Source of the DNA: Prorocentrum cordatum | Lineage: Eukaryota > Sar > Dinophyceae > Prorocentrales > Prorocentraceae | NCBI GenBank assembly: GCA_963575745.1 | Contig: CAUYUJ010000374.1 | Location: forward strand, 5,001 to 69,000 | Length of the DNA: 64,000 nucleotides | Direction of reading: 5' to 3' | Shown: one piece after another, positions 35,926-46,279 of the stretch | Position numbering within the stretch: position 1 is the first letter of the stretch | How the letters are laid out: each line of letters opens with the position of its first letter | Notes under the pieces: model-generated | Database searches by the model: none | Told to the model about the DNA's origin: nothing | What the model saw: the letters and a program-made list of their open reading frames with translations, nothing else | Position numbers and translations under genes: made by a program

Positions 35926-36283
35926 GGAGGAGGAGGAGGAGGAGGAGGAGGAGGAGGAGGAGGAGGAGGAGGAGGAGGAGGAGGTGTGGGAGGAGGAGGA
36001 GGAGGAGGAGGAGGAGGAGGAGGAGGAGGAGGAGGAGGAGGAGGAGGAGGAGGAGGAGGAGGAGGAGGAGGAGGAGGAGGAGGAGGAGGAGGAGGAGGAG
36101 GAGGAGGAGGAGGAGGAGGAGGAGGAGAGGAGGAGGAGGAGAGGAGGAGGAGGAGGAGGAGGAGGAGGAGGTGTGAGGAGGAGGAGGAGGAGGAGGAGGA
36201 GGAGGAGGAGGAGGAGGAGGAGGAGGAGGAGGAGGAGGAGGAGGAGGAGGAGGAGGAGGAGGAGGAGGAGGAGGAGGAGGATC
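35892..36283. repeat. Compound (CT)n-TTTCGG-(AGG)n microsatellite
   Basis: (CT)16 at 35892-35923 is joined through TTTCGG to an almost pure GGA run of about 355 bp. The same compound structure occurs at 37664-37766. Confidence 0.95.
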
Positions 36284-36644
36284 CCCCGCTGCCTGCAGCC
36301 CTGCTGGCCTTGGATCGGTCACTGCCCCGTTCCTTCCTCCCTGCGCGCCCCTGCCTCCACCCTCCTCGCTCCTTCCGGACACTGCGTCGTCCAGCGCCGA
36401 CTCATGATTTGACCCTCGTCGCTGCTCCGGGCTGCCTCCCGCCTCCTCCCTCCTCCCGCCCGCGTCCTCTCCTCCTGGGGCAGAGCCTCGCGCCGAACGC
36501 CGCCTCGCCCGGACCGCCTCTCGCCGGCGCACCCCCTCGGCCTGGGCCGCTCCGCCGACGCACCGCTCCGCCGACCGACCGCTCCGTCCGGGCCTCGATC
36601 CGCTCGGAGCGATGGGCCCGTTGACAGACGGACCGCTCGCCTGC
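36284..36644. other. GC-rich spacer
   Basis: GACCGCTCCG/CGGAGCG words near 36560-36610; no gene is recognised. Confidence 0.4.
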
Positions 36645-36793
36645 TAGGGGGCCACAGGAGAACCCTACCCCTACCCCCCACGATTTCTGAGGGGGAGGGT
36701 GGGGTTCACTTCGCTCGGGAGCTCCCGAGCGAAGTGAACCCTCCCCCTCAGAAAACGTGGGGGGTAGGGGTAGGGTTCTCCTGTGGCCCCCTA
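36645..36793. mobile_element. Palindromic foldback element, copy 2
   Basis: The clearest copy: the left arm starts TAGGGGGCCACAGGAGAACC, and the right arm ends in its exact inverse GGTTCTCCTGTGGCCCCCTA. The centre is GCTCGGGAGCTCCCGAGC. Arms match except for a 4-bp gap and a few substitutions. No coding content; no clear target duplication. Confidence 0.9.
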
Positions 36794-37143
36794 CTTGCGT
36801 GACGGCCCGCCCGCCTCCGTTCCCGAGCTCGGGGGCCCTCCTGGCCAGGGGGCCCCCGGAGGAACACCGCGAGGACACACCGACACCGAGCGGGAGCCCC
36901 TGCCTTCGTGGCTCGGCCGCCAACTTCCCTGCATTGGGAGGACGTCGCGAGCGATCGCGCCCCCCCCGCCAGCCAGGGCCTCGCCCGCCCGGCCGGCGGC
37001 GAGCCGGCCCGCGGGCGAGAGCGGGCCCTCGTCGGACAGGCCCGTTGGCGAGCAGAGGCCCCTTGGCGAGCCACAGCCCGCCGGCGAGTGCGACCCGGCC
37101 CGCTCGCGGAACGTTTCTCTCAACGGCACCGTAACGGGTACTT
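36794..37143. other. GC-rich spacer
   Basis: Overlapping frames of 80-125 codons on both strands, none recognisable. GCGAGC/GGCGAG words recur. Confidence 0.4.
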
Positions 37144-37266
37144 ACTAACGGGTACTTTGAAATGATGCCGAAAGTTGCCACTTTAGGGCCTTTTTCTGGC
37201 ATTGCAGCGTTGCCCACATCGGGAAGGGTTGGATTCGCTGGGTCACTGGCCAAAGTACCCGTTAGT
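37144..37266. mobile_element. Small TIR element (123 bp)
   Basis: Perfect 15-bp terminal inverted repeat: ACTAACGGGTACTTT at the left, AAAGTACCCGTTAGT at the right. A further TAACGGGTACTT lies just outside the left end. No open frame of interest; no clear target duplication. Confidence 0.75.
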
Positions 37267-37659
37267 GGGGTCCCCGTTTGAGGGGCGCTGATTCTCGGGC
37301 GAGCGGGTTCGGGTGGTCTGGTTCGGCGGCGAGCGACGGGGGGGGGACGAGGGAAGGAGAAGGCCCTCTCAGGAGGCGGCGGGGCTCCGCAGACGCCCCT
37401 CGCGCCTTCTGAGGGTTTTTTCCGCGTCCTCCGGGCAGGCTCGAAGACTTCTCGGAGGGCTGGGGGATGCCCAGGCCCTCGGGGAAGGCCCGCCCCTTCT
37501 CTCAGAGCGTGAATTACCTACCCCGCTTTCGCTTCCAGGCAAAACCAAGCCGTACCACGCGCCTCCTCGTCAAGCGGCCTGACCAGTACAGGCCGCAATG
37601 TGGCATCGTTTGGTATCTCTTGGAAGCGAGGGTGGTCAAAAGCGAGGATTTGTTTTCCC

Positions 37660-37663
<4 letters not shown>
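37267..37663. other. Gene-free spacer
   Basis: Nothing recognised. Confidence 0.4.
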
Positions 37664-37695
<32 letters not shown>

Positions 37696-37766
37696 GGAGG
37701 AGGAGGAGGAGGAGGAGGAGGAGGAGGAGGAGGAGGAGGAGGAGGAGGAGGAGGAGGAGGAGGAGG
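37664..37766. repeat. Compound (CT)n-CGG-(AGG)n microsatellite, second copy
   Basis: (CT)14 joined by CGG to (AGG)24, the same architecture as 35892-36283 but shorter. Confidence 0.95.
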
Positions 37767-38027
37767 TGAGAATCTCGCCTTCCCCCCCTGGGCTCGCCGC
37801 CAAGCTCTGGCAGTGGCTCGCCCCTCCTCGGGGCCCGCGGGGAGGCTCTGCGTCGCCACCGCGGCATCCGCCTCGAGGCCCTGGCCGGGCCCCCGGGTGG
37901 CCTCTCGCTTTGGGGCGGTGGCCGGCCCCTTGGCCTCAGGGCGCGGCCCCCCCCCCCCCGGGCTCGCCGCCGACCCGTCCGCCCGCGAGAGGGGCCCGTG
38001 CCGGCCTTAGGGGGCCACATTCGGGGG
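37767..38027. other. GC-rich spacer
   Basis: Nothing recognised. Confidence 0.4.
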
Positions 38028-38211
38028 CGGAAAAGAGGGGGGTGATGACTAGGGGGGGGGGTGGATATCATGGCGGGGGCCATGATATTTCCCCAGATTT
38101 TATGGCGCCTCTTCTTGTTTCATTACGTCCCTGGCCCCCCCGCTGGGCCGCGCACATGCCGCCGGTCATGATTTGCACCCCCCCCTCTTGGACACCCCCC
38201 TCTTGGCCGCT
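38028..38211. mobile_element. TIR-like element family W, copy 1
   Basis: Starts GGGCGGAAAAGAGGGGGGTG and ends with the loose inverse CACCCCCCTCTTGG (as CACCCCCCCCTCTTGGACAC). It contains GATATCATGGCGGGGGCCAT. A copy with only a few differences lies at 47934-48119. No coding content. Confidence 0.8.
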
Positions 38212-38225
38212 CCCGACACATGCGA

Positions 38226-38343
38226 ACCCTGCCCCTACCCCCCACGATTTAGGAGGGTGGGGTTCACTTCGCTCGGGAGCTCCCGAACGGAGTGGACCCC
38301 ACCCTCCCCCTCAGAAGTCGTGGGGGGTAGGGGCAGGGCTCGC
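38226..38343. mobile_element. Palindromic foldback element, copy 3
   Basis: Arms ATGCGAACCCTGCCCCTACC and inverse GGTAGGGGCAGGGCTCGCAT around GGGAGCTCCC. The left arm is slightly shortened (ATTTAGGAGGGTGGGG). Confidence 0.85.
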
Positions 38344-38787
38344 ATGTGGCCCCCTAAGGTCTGCCCCATCCTGGAGCAACGCCACGGCCTCTCCCCCTCC
38401 TGAGCGGGGCCCCCCGACGGGGTGGTGAGCGCGCCGCGTGGTGAGCCAGTGGGGATTCGGGGTCCCCGCACGGTTTTGGGACCTGGGTCGTTCTCCGAGG
38501 ACGTCTCGAGCACCAGATCGCAGGGTGCCAGGGCGTGGAGATGATCGCGCCTCGCGCGTCGCGGGATGGGCCAGAGGCCAGAGAGGCCCTGAGATCCTGG
38601 CGTCGCAACCTCTTCGCAACGTGCGTTTTTGCACAACTTCGGGCCCCGGGACCCTCACGGATCGACCCTGCTCGAAGAATGGCGCAGAAATATGGGGTCC
38701 GGGGCTCCGGTCGTGATCTTCGGCGATGTTGTATTTGTCTTTTTGCAGCGTCGGATCTCAGTGGGGGAGGGAGAGAAAGAGAGAGAT
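38344..38787. other. Gene-free spacer
   Basis: GC-rich; short frames only. GGTTTTGGGACCTGGGTCG-like text resembles 32090-32120 weakly. Confidence 0.4.
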
Positions 38788-38953
38788 GACGAACGAACAA
38801 CACACACCCATACCCATAGGGGCGGTCGTTGGGGGGAGGACTCGCTATGGGTATGGGTGCGGGTTGTCGGACCCTGGGGAACGCTCCCGTTCGAGCGGGG
38901 ATCCCCATCCGACAACACGTACCCTTAGCCCTCTCCGACCCCCCTATGGGTAT

Positions 38954-38990
<37 letters not shown>

Positions 38991-39001
38991 GTTGGTTCGT
39001 C
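38788..39001. mobile_element. TIR element with a (GT)n expansion in one arm
   Basis: Left arm GACGAACGAACAACACACAC + CCATACCCATAGGGG; right arm CCCCTATGGGTATGGGTGTG, then (TG)n, then TTGTTGGTTCGTC. The arms are inverse except that the short ACACAC of the left has become about 17 GT repeats on the right. Inner hairpins GGTTGTCGG / CCGACAAC lie at 38865 and 38909. A relative is at 48644. Confidence 0.8.
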
Positions 39002-39138
39002 AAGAGAGAAAGAGAGAGAGAGAGAGAGGGGGAGGGAGAGAGCGGTTGTCCTTCTCCAGGGGGGCGGCGCGAGGGCGCGATCGCGCAGAAGGAGTCGCAC
39101 GTCGCGCAACGCGGGGCGCGGTGCGGGGAGTTAGGTTT
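39002..39138. repeat. (GA)n-rich spacer
   Basis: AGAGAG-rich at 39003-39045, then GC-rich sequence. Nothing else. Confidence 0.6.
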
Positions 39139-39907
39139 AGGTCGGGCATGTTTTTTTACATGCTGATTCTTTTGGGGGAAAAACAATCAAATTATCCCAG
39201 CGCGACCCTAACTAGGAGTTGGAGCCCCTAGGAAAGCAGCATTAGTAGTAACAGTAAAGCTAAGCTAAAGCTAAGCTAAATCTAAGCTAAAGCTAAACTA
39301 AAGCTAAGATAACGCTAAGCTAAAGCTAAACTAACGCTACGCGAAAGCTAAGCTAAAGCTAAGCTACAGCTAAGCTAAATCTAAGCTAAAGCTAAGCTAA
39401 AGCTAAGCTATATCTAAGCTAAATCTAAGCTAAATCTAAGCTACATCTAAGCTATATCTAAGCTAAAGCTAAGCTACAACTGAGCTAAATCTAAGCTAAA
39501 GCTAAGCTAAAGCTAACCTAACGCTAAGCTAAAGCTAAGCTAAAGCTAAGCTAACGCTAAGCTAACGCTAAGCTAACGCTAAGCTAAAGCTAAGCAAAAG
39601 CTAAGCTAAAGCTAAACTAGAACTAAGCTAAATCTAAGCTAAAGCTAAGCTAAAGCTAAAGCTGAAACTAGAGCTAAAGCTAAAGCTCCCAGGGGACTGG
39701 GGGAACCGCGGGGCGGATACTGGGGGAACCGCCCGGGGCGCTTTCCACTGCCCGGCCCCTTTAAGCCCAGAGAGTAAGAACCCTTCTAGGCAGAGCCTAG
39801 GTAGGGAATAATATTCAAACATAGTCAAACATACTAGACAAATCGTCCCAAGGTTTTTTGTGTGACTATTTTTGGATATTCCTCCTGTAGAGGGACATGC
39901 CCGACTT
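39139..39907. mobile_element. TIR element family T, copy D, carrying an AGCTAA cassette
   Basis: Left end AGGTCGGGCATGT (39139) and right end GAGGGACATGCCCGACTT (to 39907) are inverse and match family T. The target duplication is imperfect: TTAGGTTT (39131-39138) and TTAGGTGG (39912-39919). The interior after the cassette (AATATTCAAACATAGTC ... GACTATTTTTGGATATTC) is family-T interior. Confidence 0.65.
39191..39807 (+). repeat. AGCTAA cassette, copy 1 (nested in family T copy D)
   Basis: Three parts. A head (ATTATCCCAGCGCGACCCTA, TAGGAGTTGGAGCCCCTAGG, CATTAGTAGTAACAGTAA). A minisatellite of AGCTAAGCTAA (11-bp period) over about 400 bp. A tail (CTCCCAGGGGACTGGGGGAA, GCGCTTTCCACTGCCCGGCC, GAACCCTTCTAGGCAGAGCC, TAGGTAGGGA). 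Head and tail ends are inverse (CCCTACCTAGG / CCTAGGTAGGG in the other copies), so the cassette itself has short TIRs. Confidence 0.85.
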
Positions 39908-40296
39908 ACACTTAGGTGGCCTCGGCATCTCAGGGCCCAGGGCTGGGCACCGGGGCACCCAGGACCCCGGCCGACTTCCGCCAAGTCCTCGCATTTTCCG
40001 CGAGTGCCGTTTCAGTGCAAGCATTGGTTTGGCAGTTTTGCCCAAGCTATCGTTCAGGAAACAGCTTCGACGAGAGGGGACGGTCTCAAAACTTGCGGCA
40101 GCGTGGTACATGCCGAGCTCGTCTGGAGTCGCCCTTTGACAAGCGAAGCGCCCTTCTTGACAGTTCCTGCGCACCCCATGCAGGGCTCTGTGACTCTAGA
40201 CGAAACGAACAGAAGATGTTTGCGTTTTCTGGCGCTTCGCCTTCCTCTCATCTCTGAAGGGACACGTGCCTGGCTCCCTCTTTTCAAAATGACCCG
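39908..40296. other. Spacer upstream of the acyltransferase gene
   Basis: Non-repetitive, moderate GC. Overlapping short frames on both strands, none recognisable. No TATA box is expected in dinoflagellates and none was assigned. Confidence 0.5.
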
Positions 40297-40318
40297 TCCG
40301 TAGCTCTTCAGCTTCAAG
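40297..40318 (+). other. Possible relic spliced-leader sequence
   Basis: TCCGTAGC is identical to the first eight bases of the dinoflagellate spliced leader. The full 22-bp window matches at 16 positions by hand count and ends in TTCAAG, as the leader ends in CTCAAG. It lies 36 bp before the acyltransferase start, on the same strand, and its TAG is an in-frame stop upstream of that ATG. It could be chance, but the position is what a retroposed mRNA would give. Confidence 0.5.
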
Positions 40319-40354
40319 TGCCCGAACCTGCTCTTTGTATCCGACTTTGCTCGA

Positions 40355-42688
40355 ATGTCTGGCGGATTGCATTCCTTCTCCATCGAGGCGGCTGATGCAC
40401 GGGAACAGGTGAATTCGGAGGATGAGCGCGACCCAGGCTTGCGCGGTCCTCTAGATTCGGTTGCGTCCTTCATGGATTTCCAGGGTGTCTCCAGACGACT
40501 GCATCACCTCGACTGGATTCGTTCAGTTATGATCTCACTTGCAGTCTACTTGCATGTCTGGATGGTGCTCACACAAGTGCAAGGTGTCATCTTAGACAAC
40601 GAGCACTTCCCCAACTTTCCCAAGGACTGGCCAGAGTACAAAGCAGTGGGTCAGGACCATGCGGAGTACGAGCGTAACGGATACGCGCCTAGGTGGATAC
40701 AGTTGGGGCGGCAATTCTGCATTCCAGCATTATTTTGGGTTTCAGGTGCCGCTCTGGCTTGTGCGAAAAGCGGACTCGCTTCGATGTATGTCAAAACGAC
40801 AATGGTCACAGTGATCGGGTGTTTTGCGAATATGGTGGTATTTTTGATAGGCCCTCAGAATGATAGCTGCTCCTTCACAGCTTCTGAATCTAATGAGGAT
40901 TGTGCGGGATTGTTCATTGACTTCGTTGTTGCGCCGCATGCAGGCACACTCTTCCTGATCCTCTTCCAGTTCTGGTTCACATTGTTTTTGCTGGTGTTTA
41001 TCACGGAAGACTGCATGCTCTACACTTGTTTGAGGAAGATGCAAGCGTCCAGCAGCCTTCCCATTCGCGAGCTACTCTTTCGATTCGTGGGCCTGGCCCT
41101 TTTTTACCTTGGTCTTTCATTCTGGGCTGGTGGTTACACAACCTTGCGATACTGGAGCCTATACGTGAGCGCCATGGATCTTATCCAATGCCCCTACGGT
41201 GAGTCACCGCCGCCCTCTGCCTCGTGGGGACGCATGTGTGGCGAAATGTCGAGCGCGCGTGCAGCCACGCTGGTGGACTGCGAGTTCTAGGATTGACCAC
41301 CGACCAAGTTCCTGCGGTCATTTCTCGGGACCCCTTTTGGGCATTTCTATGGGTCGCCTCAGGGACCTCTTCGGCCCCTCGTTGGGGGGCTTTGGGGCAG
41401 TTTGGGCGCCCTCTTTGATGCCTTTTACGTAGACGCTCGTGGGGCCGAAACATCGAAAATGCGGACACCCGCGCAAACTATTCACTTTTGGATGTTTTTG
41501 CCACGTCTTGGGCAGCCTTCGAGCATTTCGGAGTCCTAGTCTCCAAACCGTCTTACTTGGTTTCGGGCAGAAGCCATGGGACGAGCTTGGGTCTGGCCTG
41601 GAAAGCCCGCTTGGCCCTGGGCCCCAGGGGTCTGCGGCCTGGATGAGTCCTTGACATTTTCCGAATGCCTGGTTAGAGCTGGGCACCGCAAGAAGGATGA
41701 CGTTGTATGCCAAGAGGGCATGGCATGCTTGCCTTGTATCGGCCTGGGCCCGACAACTCCGTTGGCCAACCGTCGCAACTTAGTGCCCAAGGGCCTTGCA
41801 ACCTTTGAATCCTTGCAGTCAAGACGCTGAGATAAAGACCACTTCGGGCTCAGGAGTGGCTATGGTTTTTGGGCCGCTTCTGAGATCCAGGTCGGGGCAC
41901 GTCTTCGTGGCCGACGCTCACCGTGACCAGGAAAGCTCATTCGTTTCCCATTCAGCGTTCCTAGTCATAGCACAGTGACTGCACCATGAATCCTTATGAC
42001 TGGCCTCGACTGTGCCAGGGACGATCAAGGACCTGAGGGCATTCTACTTCGTGCAACAGAGGCACCGCGGCGGATTTTCACTCTGTGCCTTCTTCGTGGG
42101 GTGGCCGCGTCCCAGTCGCGGCAGTTGAGCGCACGCGCCTGGCAGTATGCCGCGGCCGCGTGCGCCGTCGCCCAGTTTGGCATACCGCCCTTCTTCGAGG
42201 ACCAGCCTGCAGGTTTTGATGGACGCATCGTGATCTACTACCACCTTTTCAGGCAGTTCATCGCCCTTGGCTTTACGTCAACTCTGACCCGTGCCAGAGT
42301 GAAACCGATATGCTCAAGAGCTTGGCCTGTCGTTGTCATTCTCTTGCTTGCGGGCTGCCCTTCCACGAATTTCTTTAGGTCTGGCCAGCTGACATATCCA
42401 TGGTTTCCCTTCGCAGCCGATCGGATCCTCTACACCAGCGGCAGCTTTGTAGTCATCTTCATCATGGATCGGATAGGTATTGTCTTCGCAGACCTTGGCC
42501 TTTGCGTTCAGCTGCCGCACGCAATTGGGAAGGGGACGCTGCTTGCGTACATGTTTCATCCACTCGGCATTGTTGTCTTGTCCAAGGTGCCACATCTCTT
42601 CGAATATGTTGATCCACTGATTGTGGCGATACTGATACTCATGGCGTTCACCGGCATCGTGGGGATCCTGTCGATTGCGAAGGGCTGA
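40355..42688 (+). CDS. Acyltransferase-3-like multi-pass membrane protein (two exons)
   Basis: Predicted exons 40355-41198 and 42060-42688 join in phase 1 (G|GTGAGT donor, CAACAG| acceptor) to give about 490 residues. The other in-phase acceptor, after 42029, would add 10. Residues 50-67 read HHLDWIRSVMISLAVYLH: Asp53, Arg56 and His67 have the spacing of the family's N-terminal D-x-x-R ... H motif. RQFCIPALFWVSGAAL follows in exon 1, like the family's R-x-F-x-P-x-F-x-x-x-SG segment. Near the C terminus LLAYMFHPLGIVVL matches the last Y-x-x-HP helix. I count about ten hydrophobic segments. Family members move acyl groups onto sugars, lipids or peptides at membranes; the substrate here is unknown. 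An in-frame stop at 40301 supports the chosen start. It ends at TGA 42686. No partner gene is adjacent. Confidence 0.75.
41199..42059 (+). other. Intron of the acyltransferase gene
   Basis: The donor GTGAGT follows CCCCTACG; the best acceptor is TTCGTGCAACAG at 42048-42059. The intron is closed by stops in the gene frame (for example after GCGAGTTC at 41288). Its first 56 bases, with the last six exon bases, resemble intergenic 30448-30510. Its 41320-41480 part resembles inverse CCAAGAGG-family sequence. It is therefore largely made of dispersed repeat sequence. Confidence 0.7.
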
Positions 42689-43079
42689 GCGATGCCTTCG
42701 TCATGTGAGGTTAACATCTTGTTCGCGACGTCAGGACGTCAGGATCACTCCTCCAAAATCTTGGGTGTGTTCTGCTCAGAACTTCGGGCTGGATCCAGCG
42801 AGAGCCACAAGGGTGCCCCAGCAGGAGGATACATAGAGAAAGTGTCCACAAATCTTGGTACTCGAATTCGAGTCCCTCCTCTTACTGTGGTGGCGTCGAC
42901 TTGGGGCCTACTGCCATGAAGGCCGCGCGCCGATAGAGTGTGTTTCTCGCCCTTAGGCACGGTCGCTTCGCTAGCAAAAGTGTGTGTGTGTGTGTGTATG
43001 TGCGTGTTGCGGGTGGGTCCAGCTTCGCTCTCGCTTATCTGGCCTACGCCGATGCGCCGCGCGCGTGCCCGCGGTTTAC
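42689..43079 (+). other. 3' flank of the acyltransferase gene
   Basis: GACGTCAGGACGTCAGG duplication at about 42727. A small (GT)n lies at 42980-43000. No AATAAA-type signal, as usual for dinoflagellates. No other gene seen. Confidence 0.5.
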
Positions 43080-43286
43080 ACATGCATACCCACATACCGA
43101 CATATCCACACATACACATACATATACACATACACAAATACACATACACATACACACATTCACATACACATACACATGTACATACACATACACATGTACA
43201 TACACGTGCACACACGCATACATACATACATGCATGCATGCATGCATGCATGCATGCATGCATGCATCCATACACACATACATACA

Positions 43287-43320
<34 letters not shown>

Positions 43321-44815
43321 CATACATACATACATACATATACACATACAAACACACAAACAGACACACACACACATATACATACATACTCACACATACA
43401 TACATACACGCATACACGTACGCATACGCACAACCATACATATACATACATATACACATACACATGCACATACACATCGACACACATACATATACAAAAT
43501 ACACAAATCGACACACATACACACATACACACATACACACAACATACACATACATACATATACATGCATACACATCCATATACATACATATACATACATA
43601 TACATGCATATACATACATATACATACATATCCATTCATACGTACTTACACAAGCACACATCTACACATACATATTCATGTACGTATATATATATATATA
43701 TATATACATTTACATACACATACACATACATCTACAACAGTCCGTACACATAAACATACGCACGTCCATACATACACACATTCATACATACGTACACACG
43801 TGCCCACAGCCATACACACATACACACATTCACACATACATACATGCATACATTCATGCATGCATACACATACATACGTACTACATACACACATGCATCC
43901 ACACATATTTTTATATACAGATATGAACCCAGAGCCATGCATGCACACAAGTGTACATACATATATGCATACACACATACACATGCATGCATGAATGCAT
44001 ACATCCACACGTCCATGCATACTGCATGCATGCATGTATGTATGCATTTCTTGATGCATGCATACGTATATATATATATATGTTTATATGTAAGCAGATA
44101 CGCATGTACGTATGCATGCATGCATGCATGTATGTATGCATGAATGCACGCATGCATGTATGCTTATGTGCATGCATTCATGTACATATGCATGTACATA
44201 CGTATGTATGCATGTATGTATGCATGTCTGTTTGCCTGTCTGCCTCTCTGCCCGCCTGTCTGTCTGTCTGCCTGTCTGTCTGTCTATATGTATGTATGTA
44301 TGCATGTATGTATGTATGAGTGTGGGTTGCTTGTTTGTATGTTTGTATGTTTGTATATGGTTGTATGCATGTATGTATGCATGCATGCATGAATACATGT
44401 ATACTTGTATGTAGGTTTGTATGTATGTGTGCATGCATGTATATATGGATGCTCGTGGATACTCATGTAGGTAGGCATGCATGCATGCATATGGATGCAT
44501 GTATGTATGCATGCATATGTAGGATCGTAGACAGGATTGTCTTTTGCATGATGGGGTGCTTGTACACGTATGTTTGTATGTAGGTATATAGGTATGTATA
44601 TATGTATGTATGTCAGTATGTATGTATGTATGTATGTATGTATGTATGTATGTATGTATGTATGTGTACATGCATGCAATTATGTATGCATGCATGCATG
44701 CATGCATGCATGTATGTATGTATGTATGTATGTATGTATGTATGTATGTATGTATGTATGTATGTATGTATGTACGTATACTTGTAGAAATGTGTACATG
44801 TGAATATTTACACAG
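43080..44815. repeat. 1.7-kb alternating pyrimidine-purine tract with reversed polarity
   Basis: The first half (to about 44010) is (ACAT/ACAC/ATAC)n on the + strand. The second half is (TATG/TGTA)n, its reverse complement. CATGCATGCATG self-complementary words lie at the turn and elsewhere. Long HTYIHT- and MYVCMYVC-type frames come from the repeat. Confidence 0.95.
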
Positions 44816-46279
44816 TCATATATAGGCATACAAGAGGTGTCTCCGCATCCTTCGTCCGCTTTCGCCGACCTTGCCGCCGCGTCTCCTGGTCTTTCTTTTT
44901 CGGCTTGCTGCTCTTTTTGGTTCCCCTCACCACTGACCGCCGCGTCGCAGGGCGTGTGTTCGCCGAGGTTCTAGTGTGTGTGTGTGTGTGTGTGAGCGTG
45001 TGTGTTTCTGTGTGAGAGAGAGAGGCAGAGAGAGAGAGAGAGAAGCCGCCCTGTCTTTTCCTCTCGGCGCGGGGCAGCCTGCTGCCCTCCCTCTCCCGCC
45101 CTCCTCGTTCTCCTCCAGTCGTCGTCGTCCCCTCCTCGCCCCGCCGTTCCCCCCCTTCCCGTTGCACGGCCGCCACGCGTGCTGCCCACCTGGCGGGCCT
45201 TCGGCCGCCCTGTGGCCCTTCCTTTCTCCCCCCTGCCTTTCTGTTGTGCCTCCTCCCTTTCGCCTCCCTCCTCGGCTGGCTCCTCCCCCTCTTCTTGTCG
45301 TGCCCTGCCCTTGTGGTATTTGAGGTGTCTCCTTCCTTCCCCACGGCTTCCCCTCCCCCGTCGGCTAGCCCGTGTCCCTCGTGTCCGTCCGTCTCCCCCC
45401 CTCGGCTGTCCGCTGTGGCTCCTCGCTCCTCGTTTCTCCCTACCTTTGCTTGGCCACCCTTTGTCTTGCTGGCCCCTGGTCGTACCAGTTCTGGCTGGCT
45501 TTTTTGCGATTGCGCGAGTTCCTTGACCGCCGCCTCGGCTCTGCCGGCCCGGCCCTGCCTGACCCGCCCCGTGAGCCTCCCCCGTGCCGGGGTCGTCCCG
45601 CGCTTGAGAAGATGACCCCTCCGACGCTCCTCCCGCCGAGATCCGCCCCGCTTTTTTAGAACCAGGCCCTGCCATTTGCACCCCGGGGGCCTTTTCCGCG
45701 CTGACCTCCGCACCTTCGGACGGGACGGGAGCTGCTACCGCTGCCACCGGGACGAGAGTTGCGGGGCACGCCCGCACGGGCGAACGCGAGCCTTCCGGTC
45801 GGCTCGTCGCCGACGCTCAGCTCGCCGAGTCGACGGTTCCAGTGGAGGGTCGTCCTCCGCGTCAATCGGGGCCGGCGCCGCGCCAATCGCTGACTGGAGA
45901 ATCCCCTGGCTGCCATTGCCGCGGCGGGCAGCCCCGAGGGAGTCCCACGCTCCGCCGTCCTCTCACCTCAGCCCTCCTCTCCCCTTCGCATTCCAATTCC
46001 CTGTCCTCGGAATGGGATCTCTCGCCCAGACGTGCCTTCTTCCGAGGCGGCCTCAGGCTGGGCCTCTCAGTCCCGCCGCCGCTCGCGATTGCCGATCGGA
46101 GTCTCGGAGGCGCCCCTTCGCCCCGCTCCCTCGCCCCAGTGCCGATCCCTCCCCTTCCCGCCTCCCCACTCCAGCTCTGACCCCAGCCCGTCCCTCCGCC
46201 TTCAGGCTCCCCGGCAGGCTCCGGGCCTCCCTTCTCCCTCCGGAGCGCAACAGCGCCACACGGGTCGCCGAGGCCGTCC
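44816..46279. other. GC-rich, partly pyrimidine-rich spacer
   Basis: (GT)n at 44971-45010 and (GA)n at 45016-45044. 45060-45660 is C/T-rich. Long frames on both strands (301 and 268 codons on -, up to 174 on +) have low-complexity Arg/Gly/Ser or Pro/Leu composition. No domain is recognised, so no gene is called. Confidence 0.5.

Noticed and set aside
39241-39665. AGCTAA repeat as a telomere-type repeat
   Set aside because: The unit is not a TTAGGG/TTTAGGG variant; it lies internally with conserved head and tail sequences in four copies.
42984-43994. HTYIHT-rich 330-codon frames
   Set aside because: Translations of the CATA/CACA repeat, present in several phases and mirrored on the other strand.
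44808-45777. Arg/Gly-rich frames of 268-301 codons on the - strand
   Set aside because: Low-complexity composition opposite a pyrimidine-rich tract. No domain, no start context, and two overlapping phases equally open.
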